Origin: Jacaranda mimosifolia
Taxonomy: Eukaryota; Streptophyta; Magnoliopsida; Lamiales; Bignoniaceae
DNA: 64,000 nt
Assembly (NCBI GenBank): GCA_018894105.1
Contig: CM032117.1
Span: 50,130,503-50,194,502, forward strand
Direction: 5' to 3'
A program made the translations under genes and the position numbers. The notes beneath the pieces are model-generated. The model had not been told where the DNA came from, made no database searches, and saw only the letters and a list, made by a program, of their open reading frames with translations. Below, one piece after another: positions 11,485 to 22,107 of the stretch (the first letter of the stretch is position 1; the number at the start of each line of letters is the position of its first letter).

Positions 11485-14400
11485 TCATTCCCCTCCAATG
11501 CCCCGAGCTGCAGCCACCTCATCGACAACTCGATCGAGTTCGTCCCCTAAGTGAACTTGAATGACCACTGGAGAACCCTTGACCTCTTGCTCCGCGGTTG
11601 GTTGAATAGTAACAACAGGTCGAGAATGACCTCCCTCCTCTATTAGAAAAGTGCGTTCAGTGGGAAGAAAATAAGCAGCCATGTCGACCTTGCCATCCTT
11701 GATGCCAAATGCGAAGTCGTTTATGAAATTGAACTCTTTTACCACCTCGACCGCCCTTGGGTAGATAGCAGCACTAGCCCATTCCACAGGTGCATTCTCG
11801 TTGGCGAGTAGGGCATGGTGTAATCTAGAGGTGTCAAATGAGCCGGGCCGAGCCAGCCCGGCTCATTTAACAGACGGTTAATGGCGGTCCCGAGCAGCCG
11901 TTCACGGTTCGGACCGTGACAAGCTGAAAATTGAAAAGTCCGGCTCGGCTCAAAACCAACCCACTATATAGGTGAGCCGATTTATATATGAGCCGAGCTA
12001 GGAGGTCTGGCTCGCGAGCTGGCTCGCGGTCCAGCTCGCGGGTTGGCCCGCGAGTTTCTTTTTTTTTTTTTTTTTTTTTGAAAATGAATTTAAAATTTTG
12101 AAGTTTTTATATTTATGTGATTATTAATATTTTTTTCAACACTTATACTTTTTTAAAAGACTTAATAATTTATACTTATGTGATTTTTAATATTTTACAA
12201 CACTTCAATTTTTATAAAAACTTAGAAATTTATACTTATATTAATTTTTTTTTATCAATTATATTTTTTCCAAAAACACCACCAAATAAGGTGGTGAGGG
12301 GTTTGGCATGGACCCCTCTACCCGTCATTAATTTAGAAAAAATAATTACATAGAGGTGGATTTGACCAAACCTCTAAATGAAAGTACATAATAATAACAA
12401 AAATAAAATAAAATAAACAACTTTGTAATATCTAAATATCTAAACATGTCCAATGATAAACCGATCATTCACTCAAGTGATCTAAATTGCTCTCAGATTG
12501 AGATGCGATGGTGGATGCAGTTTCAAGTCATTCTTCATCGTCTTCTTCAAATTGAGGCAATATGGTCTTCACCTTTCTCAATTTTTTTTTATAATTTATA
12601 ATTTATATAAATTTATAATTTATAATTTAAAAATTAAAATTTCTTAATTATTGATTTATACATTTATAAAGTAATAAATTAAATTATACATTCTTAATTA
12701 TAAATTTGTAATCTTTTAAAATTAATAATTTGTAATTTGTAATTTAAAAATTATAAATTTTTAAAAATTATAATTTATAATTTAAATTAAAAAAATATTG
12801 TGGGCTAAGCGGGCTAGCCCGCGTAGCTCGCGAGCTAGCTCGTTTAGCCTGCGAGCTGGGCTAACCCACGGTCATTCACGGTCCGCGGGCCGAGCCGATC
12901 CCGGGTTGCAAAGTTTCAGTTCGAGATGGGTTTTCAAGCGAGCCGGTCTAGCCCAACCCATATTAAAAAATTAAACGAGCCGAGTTAAGCCGGTTTTTTT
13001 TGCGAGCCGGGCCGGGCTAGGTTGGGCTGGTCCGCCCGGCCCGTTTTGACACCTCTAGTGTAATCCTCGAGCTATTCAGTTTGCAGCACATTAAGTCATG
13101 CTTTATCTTCAGGTCGGAATTGATAGCCCAAGAACTCGAGTTGTTTCACAACCTTTTCAAAAACCTCATTTGCATCGTCGACTGCGAAGATAACATTGGC
13201 ATCTTGGAACACTGGGCACATCATAAACTATTGAACTGCCTCCTTGCGAATGCTCAGTAGTGTTTTGAAGAATTCATCTCACGCATATCTAGTCGCGCTA
13301 TTGTACCCCAGTACACGACTAGTATTGTGGGCAACTTCTGCCTCTAGCCTCACCCTATGCAGCAGCTCATCGAGGTGACTTTCTTAACTACCGCAGCCAG
13401 CAGCTATGCATCTTTCTTCTCCACCTATTGAGTCAACTCGTAGATCTGCGATTGTAGTAATCGAGATGAGTCTTTGTCAACTCGATATCCTCCCACTCTT
13501 TTTGGAGCTCTTCTTGATCATTGAGAGTCAACTTCGCCCTTTGATAAAATGGTAGCCTATCTGGCTTACCTACGACAATAGCAAATTTAGTCAAGAAGTT
13601 CAAATGTAAACCTAGACAAAATGAATAAAACCCGACTAGACATTTACTATGTTCACGTGATATGCGCTTTTAAAGCCTCCAGTTGACTCATCTCCAGCAA
13701 CTTTTTTTGGTCGAACATGAACAGATCGGCCAATAGTATTTTTAGGGGGTTTGCTCTAGTCAACCCCGCCCCTCCCATCGACGTCGAGTTTTGAACCAGA
13801 TATCAGGCCCGAACCATGAGAAATAAAAAAATGGGCAGCGGGAATAAGTCATTATCTGCTCGGGGCCCAAAGAGCAAAGGCTCGTTGGTCTTCCATTTCC
13901 CCTATTCCGCTACTGTCCTCTTTTGAGCAAGGGCTTGCTCATCGGCAATGGGTCTTTTTTGTCGAGGCACCGGAGTACTAGCCTCGATCAAAGCTAATCA
14001 AGCAGGAAAAAGTGTAGGTGTTGGCACCTATTGTTGTGGAGCACTTTGGGAGGCAGCCACCCTACAAGCAGACGCCTAGCGGTGCTCTTGTGCCCTCTAT
14101 TGGCGCGCCATTGCTTGCTGACGTGTGTAGTTCATTATTTCTGTTCGATTTGAAATGACATAAAAACAAACACATCAACATCGACAAGAAAGTTCAAACG
14201 AAAATTTACCAAAAATCAACAAACACATCTACCTAGTCAAGCATTAGCTAGCAAATCCAGCTGAGCAAGCAATAAACCTGCCAGCACTAGGTTTCTCTCC
14301 TCGATGTACCACGATGCTTCCATTTAGCCAAATTGAACTAAGACCCAAAAAAAGGTGTTGGGCCAAGTAGGGTTCTGATTCCCAAGCATCTCGACATGCC

Positions 14401-15093
14401 CCCTCAGCCACCCCCTAGGAATATTAAACCCGACCCTACCCAGAGCTCGAACGAAAAAATAACGACTTGTCCAAGCTTGGCCATGTAAAGAGGAGGGGGT
14501 CACCAAGAATTTTTTATAAAGAAAGGCTGTCAGATAATAAAAGCCCAACTCCTCTGTGTTACCCAACTTCCAGGACATCGGGAGGAGGAAGAGGTTGCTA
14601 AAGTTCGCAAACGTTGGGGGCTGGTCATGTATCAACATTAAAATGACAAAACTATACAAGGTCGAAAAATAGTTTGGGAGTAGTTGAGTTATGCAGACTT
14701 GAAGACTACTTAGGGGGTCGATTATGGGATGTGCTATAGGGAACCTAAGCCTGCACTTTAGGGCATCCTCAAAAATTGTAATGCAACCAACCGGAGGTCG
14801 ATGCATCCTATTATCAAGTTTGGGGATGATCAACTTGAACCTCGGGGAAATGTGGTATAACTGCCTGATCAACTCGAGATCACTATTTTTGACCTTAGAT
14901 ACAATTTTAGAATAATGATCGGCAATGAATAGTCTACACCGAGACATCGGTGGTTAACTCCCCTGACCAGATGGCCCACCTCACCCCCGACGTCAACCCT
15001 TGTGTCACTCGAGCTACTAGAAGAGCTGGAGCTATCACTAGAAGACTCGCTAGTCCCACTAGTTGAGTTGCCTACCCTTCTGGTCAAATCCAT
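11485..15093 (-). pseudogene. Antisense extra ORF of the Tat element (gypsy-type 'transposase 28'-like)
   Basis: An open frame opposite to gag-pol lies between integrase and the 3' LTR, a position where Tat-lineage elements often carry an additional ORF. The start (15093) gives a serine-rich N-terminus (MDLTRRVGNST, then a poly-Ser run). A frameshift near 14900 leads into the long segment 14947-14324, with FEDALKCRLRFPIAHP and YYLTAFLYKKFLVTPSS, resembling the plant 'putative gypsy type transposon' domain. Below 14324 the frame is full of stops. A C-terminal segment stays open at 11787-11485 (EFNFINDFAFGIKDGKVDM). A hAT element (11826-13057) splits it. The function of this protein family is not known to me. 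Confidence 0.6.
11826..13057. mobile_element. Non-autonomous hAT element nested in the retrotransposon
   Basis: 1232 bp with terminal inverted repeats TAGAGGTGTCAAA / TTTTGACACCTCTA. The flanking 8-bp duplication GTGTAATC (11818-11825 and 13058-13065) is exact and diagnostic for hAT. Both ends carry GC-rich GAGCCGGGCC-type subterminal repeats, able to fold back on each other. The middle is extremely AT-rich. No transposase is encoded. It must be younger than the retrotransposon it split. Confidence 0.92.
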
Positions 15094-15570
15094 TTCCGCC
15101 TGGGTCTCCTCGAAGTTGCTCCTCTACTACTACCCTTTCTAAAAACCCTCAACATCTTTTCCTATTAATGCTAGGTTGAAAGCAAAGAAGAATAATACTG
15201 GTCGAGACAGAAGAAAACTTGCAAAGATGGCAGGAAACTCGACTATCAAAAGGGTTGTAAATGTGCAGAGGTTGACCTCTCAATTTGCTATAAAAGTGTA
15301 GAATGAAAATTTTTCACTGCGCTATTTATAGGCCCCATCTAGCGTGTAACTTAACCGTCTAAGACGACCGGTTATCGGACAATTATTACACATCCGCCGG
15401 TTTGAAAATCGCTCTGCCCAATGTAACTAATGCATTAAATGCACTGAAATCCTGGTCAATTTTTGAAATTTAAAGAATATCAACGCGTTGTATCCCTGGT
15501 CGAATGTATTCCATTTTTTCAAATCAACTACTCTCTATTCCTTCTCGTCGAGCAGCTCGATCAAGACTTG

Positions 15571-15587
15571 GAAGTGGGGAAAACTCA
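15571..15587 (+). other. Polypurine tract
   Basis: GAAGTGGGGAAAACTCA directly precedes the 3' LTR, at the place where plus-strand DNA synthesis is primed. Confidence 0.6.
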
Positions 15588-16485
15588 TGATATGGGATGG
15601 CTCAACAGGCCGGGCCCACTAACAATAGACCAGGTAAACGAAATGATGGAGGATGGCTCAATAGGCGCAGCTCACCAGTGATTGACCAGGTTATCAACTA
15701 GACCTAAATCCTCATTGGGGCGTTCCGCTAGCGTGACTATTAGCATTCTGCCAGTCGACCAGAGTATGGTCGACCAACTCAAGAATTTCTACTCAAACCT
15801 CAGCTAGAAAGGTCTTCAAATCTAACAGAGTTCCATCACCTTGACTAAAATATGCACAGATGACTGGCAGGTGAGGAAACATCTCGACCCTAGGAGGTCG
15901 ATTGGAGCATTATAGAGTAGTCCCGCGCCACCAGTCTCAATCGCATTGAATGCGCCACAACCACCTCTCTGCCATATTAAATGCTCTGACAGGCGATGTG
16001 CCTCCGCATTAATGATGCATGCCCTCTCCTATACCACCATCCTACAGAACCAGAGTGGTGTGTGCCTCCTTCGTACCACCATGTCCTGAAGAGTAAGAGG
16101 AGGCGCCACCTAAAAAAGTACATAGAAGAAAGAAGACTTAAAGGTCCTCAATTGAGGACAAAGGCCCTCTCTATATAAGTAAGGACATTATTAACAATCA
16201 ACCTTTCAAGAGAGTCTATTAATACCCCGCTGCCTGTCTTCTACTAGGTATGTCTATTATCATTCAAGGTCTCACTTTGCCACTCTCATTTCTAGTCGAT
16301 TAAGTACTGACTTAAGCGTCGAAATACCTTAGTCGATGACTCTTCGACAAGCTTGACATTTGTTATTGATTGTAAAACTCGACCCGACTATATATATATA
16401 TATATATATACTCCCTTCAAACTTATATTTTGGTTGACTTCAGTGGGCTAAAGCTGAGCTCACCAAGCGTATCTTATCATCCTCA
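15588..16485 (+). repeat. 3' LTR
   Basis: 898 bp, begins TGATATGGG and ends CATCCTCA. It aligns end to end with 5251-6194 but has drifted. A (TA)n run lies near 16388-16410. It ends 170 bp before the CDC26 start codon of copy 1. The 5-bp target duplication AATAT follows. Confidence 0.92.
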
Positions 16486-16655
16486 AATATAATTTGGTGT
16501 TATTTTAATCTCCGTGCAACTTAATAATAATTAAGTTTTGTTGGAATTTTCAATTGGTTTCCGACCACTATGCCTCGAAACTGAGTTTCAAAAGGAAACA
16601 AGGTACTAATCATTCGAACCCGCGCCTTTTCACTCGACCAACAGAGATGGTTGTG

Positions 16656-16859
16656 ATGCTAAGGCGGCAACCTACCAAAATCGAAGTCAAAGTCGCGGAT
16701 AAAGAAGAACTTGAAGAAGCCCGCAAACCCGCCGCCGCAGCTGCATCCTCCGCTTCCACCACCACCTCCTCCACCGCCTCCGCCTCTCCCCTCCACCACT
16801 TCGACCGCTCTTCCCTCGATCCCTCCACCAAGTCCCACCGCATCGGCCTCTCCTCTTGA
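16656..16859 (+). CDS. CDC26: CDC26, anaphase-promoting complex subunit (copy 1)
   Basis: 67 aa. CDC26 is a small subunit of the APC/C ubiquitin ligase; its N-terminus binds and stabilises the TPR subunit APC6/CDC16. The start [13 protein letters not shown] matches the conserved N-terminal signature, then an Ala/Ser-rich linker and the plant C-terminus [25 protein letters not shown] tail. I chose the ATG at 16656 because copy 2 starts at the matching codon. An in-frame ATG nine bases earlier (16647) would add MVV and has no counterpart in copy 2. Compared with copy 2, Lys5 is Gln and one acidic residue is Ala. TTM3 starts 111 bp after the stop; in Arabidopsis these two proteins are reported to share a bicistronic transcript. 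A Tat retrotransposon ends just upstream and may have replaced the promoter. Confidence 0.88.
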   Translation: MLRRQPTKIEVKVADKEELEEARKPAAAAASSASTTTSSTASASPLHHFDRSSLDPSTKSHRIGLSS

Positions 16860-16970
16860 AAATAAGCCCCCTAAATCAAAAAAGACCCGCCTAACCCTAT
16901 AATTCGTTTTTCCTCTCATAAATCAAGTCTGTATCGATCAATCAATACGGGCTTGCTTTCAAGATTGATA

Positions 16971-17579
16971 ATGGGGGCTGAAGTGAAGATTCGTTTGCCA
17001 AACAAAGCGTCACACGAGAAGCTCCTCTCTTTACTCTCTCCATTTCACATCACGACTCACCACCAACACAACACCTTCTTCAACGGCTCGGCCTCCGAGC
17101 TGAGCTCGCGGCGAGCGGCGCTCAGACTCCGCTTCCATGAGGAAACCCACGTCCCCAAATGCTTCGTTTGCCTCAAGGCCAAAGATGTGTTCGCTAATGG
17201 CATCAGCCGTGTCGAGGAAGGGGAGGAGGAGGAGGTGGACCCTGCAATCGGGAAAGCATGTTTTGAGGACCCCCAAAAGATAATGGATGTGGATTCGAGG
17301 GTTTTGAGGAGGGTGAAAGAGGAGTTTGGGGTCAAGAGTTTTGTGGGGTTGGGAGGATTTAGGAATGTTAGGAGTGTGTATGATTGGAATGGGGTGAAAT
17401 TGGAGGTGGATGAGGTGAAGTACGACTTTGGACATCTGTACGAGATTGAGTGCAAGAGCTCAGAGCCTGAGAGAGTGAAGAAGATGATTGAAGAGTTCTT
17501 TCAGGAAAATGGAATTGAATACTCTGATTCGGTCATGTCCAAGTTTGTCATTTTCCGCTCTGGGAAGTTGCCTTCTTAG
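16971..17579 (+). CDS. TTM3: TTM3, triphosphate tunnel metalloenzyme / CYTH protein (copy 1, altered motif)
   Basis: 202 aa, single exon. Plant TTM3 is a CYTH-fold enzyme that hydrolyses inorganic tripolyphosphate in a metal-dependent tunnel. Visible family blocks are [57 protein letters not shown] and [12 protein letters not shown]. The start is fixed by copy 2. The family's N-terminal ExExK motif is incomplete: residues 2-6 read G-A-E-V-K, where copy 2 has E-V-E-V-K, so the first metal-binding glutamate is missing. The rest of the frame is intact and similar to copy 2. It may have altered or no catalysis, or may be an early-stage pseudogene. It follows CDC26 on the same strand, with no ATG between. 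Confidence 0.9.
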   Translation: MGAEVKIRLPNKASHEKLLSLLSPFHITTHHQHNTFFNGSASELSSRRAALRLRFHEETHVPKCFVCLKAKDVFANGISRVEEGEEEEVDPAIGKACFEDPQKIMDVDSRVLRRVKEEFGVKSFVGLGGFRNVRSVYDWNGVKLEVDEVKYDFGHLYEIECKSSEPERVKKMIEEFFQENGIEYSDSVMSKFVIFRSGKLPS

Positions 17580-18743
17580 TAAGTGTATTGTGGCCGCTTG
17601 TGATAAAAAATATTGTATGCTTATCCATCATATCGATATTCATGGAGTTCTTTGCCGTGGAAAATTAATGTGTTCTCTGTTTTTGTTTTAGTTCGTTGTT
17701 TCTCAATTAGTAGATTTTTAATGTCATCGTCCAAAGTAATGTGTTTTTCCGTTACATATATTGTTGGAAAGTTTTGTCATGCTTCATTTTCTCAACTTTG
17801 GGTAGTGTGCATTAAGTACAATGAGCTTGTATATTACAATAATCCTGTGGCTTTCCACCCCATCTAATATTACTGTCAAATTCAATTGATATGCCAAAAG
17901 GTTTATTCAAATTGTTAAGAGTATGCAGTTCTTTAATTCCAAATTTAGGAATTATTTTCAGTGGTGAATTGAGAAGGGTTTATTTGATTTTCTAGCGGTG
18001 TATTAGTTTCTTGGTTGTATTCTAATGATGAATAATTAAGCTTATTTGTTAGTGAATGCAATGACATAGTTGTGTATTTTGGCTTATTATTTATTTGTGA
18101 GTTTATCCATGGTGATGAAGCATGTCAGCATCCATAGCTCTGTATATGTTATGATCCTTTTAGGTTCTTATTTACTATTACTTTTGCTGTTGCACAGTTT
18201 AACGTTAAGTTCATATACTGCACATATATGTGCTCACAGGGGGATTTGGTTCTAGGGATCCAAAAAGCATGTTGAGATAAGATTTAGTGTTCAATTTTAG
18301 TTGTATTAAACCTAAAGATAGCTCATTATCATCAAGAGTTTGTATTACGAAGTCATATACAAATGAACAAACACGAAACTTGTAGCAATGTGGATCCCTT
18401 AATATGTCCACATGGCTTGATAGAAGGACATCTAGGCAAATGCATAAGGACAACATATCTAGACGTGCTTTGGTATCTTTCCTGATAATGAAGCAGTGAG
18501 CTTCATCGTGAAAAATTATAAATTCATCCAAATAATGTGGTTTGGTTTTGCAGAACATGTGGCAGAAATAAGTGTGTTTTGTATCTGGCTTTGTGCTCAT
18601 GCCTCAAGATGTTTTGCCGTTTTGGCATCTCAATGAGCTTTGCACCTTACACAATGATTGCTGGGCCACTGTAGGGGGGATGTATGAACAGCCTTAACAA
18701 ATGATTATTTTGGTTGGTTTTCTCTATAATTAAAAGTTGTGAC
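17580..18743. repeat. Duplicated 3' flank of CDC26-TTM3 (copy 1)
   Basis: This non-coding stretch aligns over its length with 55585-56702. Examples of matching landmarks are 'aaaaattataaattcatcc', 'ggccactgtaggggg' and 'ttggttggtt'. It holds the TTM3 3' UTR and downstream DNA. Similarity stops close to 18743, only about 25 bp before the truncated end of the heparanase pseudogene, so its right edge is a duplication breakpoint. Confidence 0.8.
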
Positions 18744-18767
18744 AAAAATTATTTACTTCAATTCTAT

Positions 18768-21700
18768 CTATTTACATGCCGGGATAGCAACATTTGGCAT
18801 GTGGACAAATACAATAGAGTATGGAACAACGGTTATTGGCTCCGAAGAAGTTACACTAACAGGCTCCAGGGCAGGTATAGCACCAGATGAATTTACAGTT
18901 AATGCCTTCCCATTGAGCAGAACAGTTTGGCTTTGTATGTTCCCATCCACTGGGGTCAGGTGGTATTCTTCTCTTGCTGTTCCATCGGCCAATGGAATCA
19001 CTTTTGATCTATGCTGCTGAGGTCTATGTTTGTCAAGATGCACCCAAGTACCATTAACGTGGACTCTTGCTTGGACAGTGGTGTTACTGTCTAGGTTTAT
19101 CAGTAAAATAGTAATTCCTTGCTGCAAGATATATAGGTCCAAATCAGGTCTCTTACAAGCTGTCTTTTCTCTTTATATTGAGAGGGCCTGGAATTTATTC
19201 AGTGGGCCTAAGTACTTACAGAGTGCTTTGCACAATGAGTATACGCACGGATCATTCTAGTTCCTTCAAATTTTGTTGACATAACATTTCTTCCCATTAA
19301 ACGGTGCCAAAGAAGTGCACTGCAAGACAGCCGACTGATTATTAGGCATTTATCATTTACACGATATCAAGGGAAAACTGTGCAACAGGAGAAGAAAGAT
19401 ATATCTATTGAGGAATTTGACTTCACTTAAACCTGTAGTAATCTGGATTTGGAGCAAAGGTGGCAGTGTTAAGTAAACCATAGTTACCACCAACTATTGT
19501 CTGTCTACAATATGTTTTGGTGTCATAAATCGATGCCATCCCAAGTTGATCCAAGTACCTGTTTGCTCATTACCATCAAGAATACTTGTCATCTATATAT
19601 CTGTAGAAGCAGCTAAACAATTGGACAAGTTTTCTGTGGGAGAATGTTAGCAGAAACTAAACACGAACACGTTTGTGACTCCATCACGGCCACTATTGTA
19701 AACTCCTCCAGACTCACCAACCCAAGCAACTGTTGAGGTTGACGAGTTCTTGAGAATGTTGTGGAGGTTCTTGAATGCATCAGCTCCCTCATCAAGAACA
19801 GATGCATTAAAAATTCTGCCGATAAGGTTCCCATCAATTCCTACAAATGGAAAACGGAGAAGGTAAACTTTGATCGGTCCAAGTGTGTGGATTACCATAT
19901 CAGATATTGTATTAATATTATCTCCTTTTTCTTACCTGAGCCAAGACTATATATATGGTGGGTAGTCACATTTAGTGATCCTGCTAATAATCTATCCGTG
20001 TACTGTGTGAACCAATCAGATTCAAAGTGATGAGGGTTCGGATCGTGACACAGGTACTCTGATTCCGATCTGTATTGGGCTTAACCCAAAGGTGGATATC
20101 TTCCGTTGATGATGTTTGAGAATCCTGCAATCAAGGCAAACGTTAGGCTAGCCGAGCGGCCCTCGACTTAGGCCCTCCGACGCTCAAGTCAATATCAGAT
20201 TTGTCTCTTAATCCTGAGCAACGGAGTAAGGTAGTTTCAGAGTGTATCAGTGCATACCTCGTGAGGCCAGATAGAGGAGTTCTTATATTCTTCCTCTTGT
20301 AGGAAATGACAGGTGAGCCCTTGGCTTACCTTTGGGGTCTTCAGCCTCCTCCAAGGGGCAATTGGTCTATTCCCCCATTTGAATTTCACCAGCTAGACGT
20401 CCTTTCAGGCTACAGGACGGGACGGCATATGGTGTGGCACCAGCCATGTCAGACAATGAGGGGATGGCATGTGCCATTAATGCGGTGGCGTGGTGCCAGT
20501 CAACGCATTTAATGCCGTGGCAGAGTACTGTGTAGAATTCGACCTCCTGTCAGCCTGATAGAGGTCGAATATGGTCGATATTATCCGAGGGCTCTGAGGC
20601 GCCCGCCTGGGCTTGGGGGAGACTGGTCGAACGGAGTCGACGTGTCCCATGGGCCTTGGGCCGTTGTCTGAACGCTGGGCCTTTGGGGCCACCGCCTGAT
20701 CGAACGGGGTCGACGCGGCTCCTGGGCCCTGGGCCGTTGTCTGAACGTTGGGCCTTTTTGGCCACCCTATAACACAAAGAGTCCTCCAGGAGCCATGATG
20801 AGCGGTTTCATATCAACTCCCTTGTAAATCTCTTGTATTAGGCGATGCAGAGCAATAGTGTCAGATGCATATGGCTCTGGAGCAATCCTATCCCTATTGG
20901 AATTCCGCCTAATTCATTCCCTGGCAAGAAAATAGGATATATAATAGTAGAGATTGACATATATAAACACTACAACCACTCGTCAATATTTCTTACCAAG
21001 CTCCCACCCATAGACTTTATAGCCCTTCTTTACAGTATAGCGAATTAGTGATGCAGCATTTGTTGAATTCCAAGGTCCCGTAGCAGTTTTATTTGGCTGT
21101 ATTATTTTTCCATTTAGAGCATTTAGTCCAAAAGTAATGCGGGCCCTGAAACAAATATGACAGTAAGTCTCAATTTTCAGCATCATCTCTTGTGCATATG
21201 TAATAGGAAATCGATCAATAAGTATGCTTATTAATTACCCTGATTTATTGAAGAAGGAATTTAGTTTATCCCATCTTGCCAAGGGCAGGCATCCCTCAGT
21301 GTAATTAAATAACTGAGAGGTGTTTCTAGCAAATGGAATGCAGGGTTCTGGACTGTCCTCGGTCTCATAGATAAATCTGTCTTGCAAAATGCCACCTAAT
21401 CTGATAGTTAAAGGTGAAAAGGCTGCATGATATTAACAAAAGATTAAGAAAAGGCATAACTTATTTTATGAACTGTAAAATATGTAAAGCCATAATTTCA
21501 ATGACAAAAGAATTCATACGTACCTTTTATGGCATTGAAGAGGACAACATTCTCAAGGTCCTGCATCCAAGAAAGGCCAAATAGATTGTGTGAGGCATTA
21601 TTCTTGGATTATAATAAACATAAGGACACTATAAACTTTCTACCACTATTTTTGAAGATAACTTTTCAAAAATATATAAAAGTTTAATTCTTCACATCGA

Positions 21701-22005
21701 TATCTATATCGAGTCAATTGAAAGCAATTTTTATTTTATTAATGATTGCTGATAAGAAATAAGCATACCAGATTAAGGATAGGAGACATGCCCCAGCTAC
21801 AAGTCCCATAATCACACTTGTCGGGAGTTCATGAGTCTAATGTTGCACAGATGAAATTCTCATCAGTCTCAGCAATGGGATTCTTCCCATTAATGAAAAC
21901 AGTGCCCTCAACTGTACCAGTTGCCTTCACATAACAACATATGAAGCTAAAACAGAGCACGCACACCAAAAGACACCACTTTTTTAGCAAAACTAAAGAA
22001 CCCAT
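18768..22005 (-). pseudogene. Heparanase-like (GH79) gene, copy A, dead
   Basis: Plant heparanase-like proteins are secreted family 79 glycosidases (beta-glucuronidase type). All nine exons of the intact copy (36151-42321) can be found: 21769-22005, 21524-21560, 21239-21422, 20997-21145, 19936-20920 (split), 19651-19840, 19433-19558, 19220-19319, 18768-19121. The signal peptide and [19 protein letters not shown] are readable. Lesions: a TGA at 21829-21831 where copy B has TGG; a 1-bp deletion in exon 5 soon after the NELGG acid/base block; a solo LTR inserted in exon 5; exon 6 followed by CT instead of a GT donor; and loss of the last ~20 residues at the duplication breakpoint (ends PACK, stop). 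Intron 1 is short (208 bp), probably the ancestral state. Confidence 0.92.
20028..20774. mobile_element. Solo LTR in exon 5 of the heparanase pseudogene
   Basis: 747 bp starting TGATGAGGG and ending CTATAACA, flanked by the exact 5-bp duplication CAAAG (20023-20027 and 20775-20779). The intact gene copy lacks it and reads straight through at this point, giving a natural empty site. No retroviral genes are inside, so it is a solo LTR left by recombination between the two LTRs. Near its right end a GC-rich unit of 73 bp (from about 20627) is tandemly duplicated. Confidence 0.9.
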
Positions 22006-22099
22006 CTTTGGTAGAAGGCCGACCTAATGGAAGAATGTTTAATGTCTTACAGGTTCGGAATACGCAAAAATATGATTTTTGCTGTTGAAGGTTACTAGT

Positions 22100-22107
22100 T
22101 TTATATA
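22100..22107 (-). promoter_or_regulatory. TATA box of heparanase copy A
   Basis: TATATAAA on the minus strand, about 95 bp upstream of the old ATG. A TATAAAA lies at the matching place in copy B. Confidence 0.55.

Larger units (their letters stand above)
5251..16485 (+). mobile_element. Ty3/Gypsy LTR retrotransposon, Tat-type, degenerate
   Basis: An 11.2-kb element bounded by two related LTRs that both start TGATATGGGATGGC and end in CA. The 5 bp before it (AATAT, 5246-5250) recur exactly after it (16486-16490), which is the target duplication left by integration. Gag, protease, reverse transcriptase, RNase H and integrase occur in Gypsy order on the plus strand. The gag signature (YDGSTNPNEHLLQFKHMM), the tRNA-primer-like TGGCGC start after the 5' LTR, and a long extra region with an antisense ORF between integrase and the 3' LTR all fit the Tat/Ogre-like lineage. 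Stops, frameshifts and an internal deletion make it non-autonomous. In the LTR segments I aligned by eye, identity is roughly 85-90 percent, so the insertion is old. A hAT element is nested in it. Confidence 0.93.

Noticed and set aside
11826..13057. Miniature satellite or rDNA-like GC island at the GC-rich edges
   Set aside because: The GC-rich edges are inverted subterminal repeats of a hAT element with an exact 8-bp target duplication.
17031..17455. Minus-strand frames of 132-134 codons over TTM3 copy 1
   Set aside because: Shadows of the TTM3 coding sequence; similar shadows appear over copy 2.
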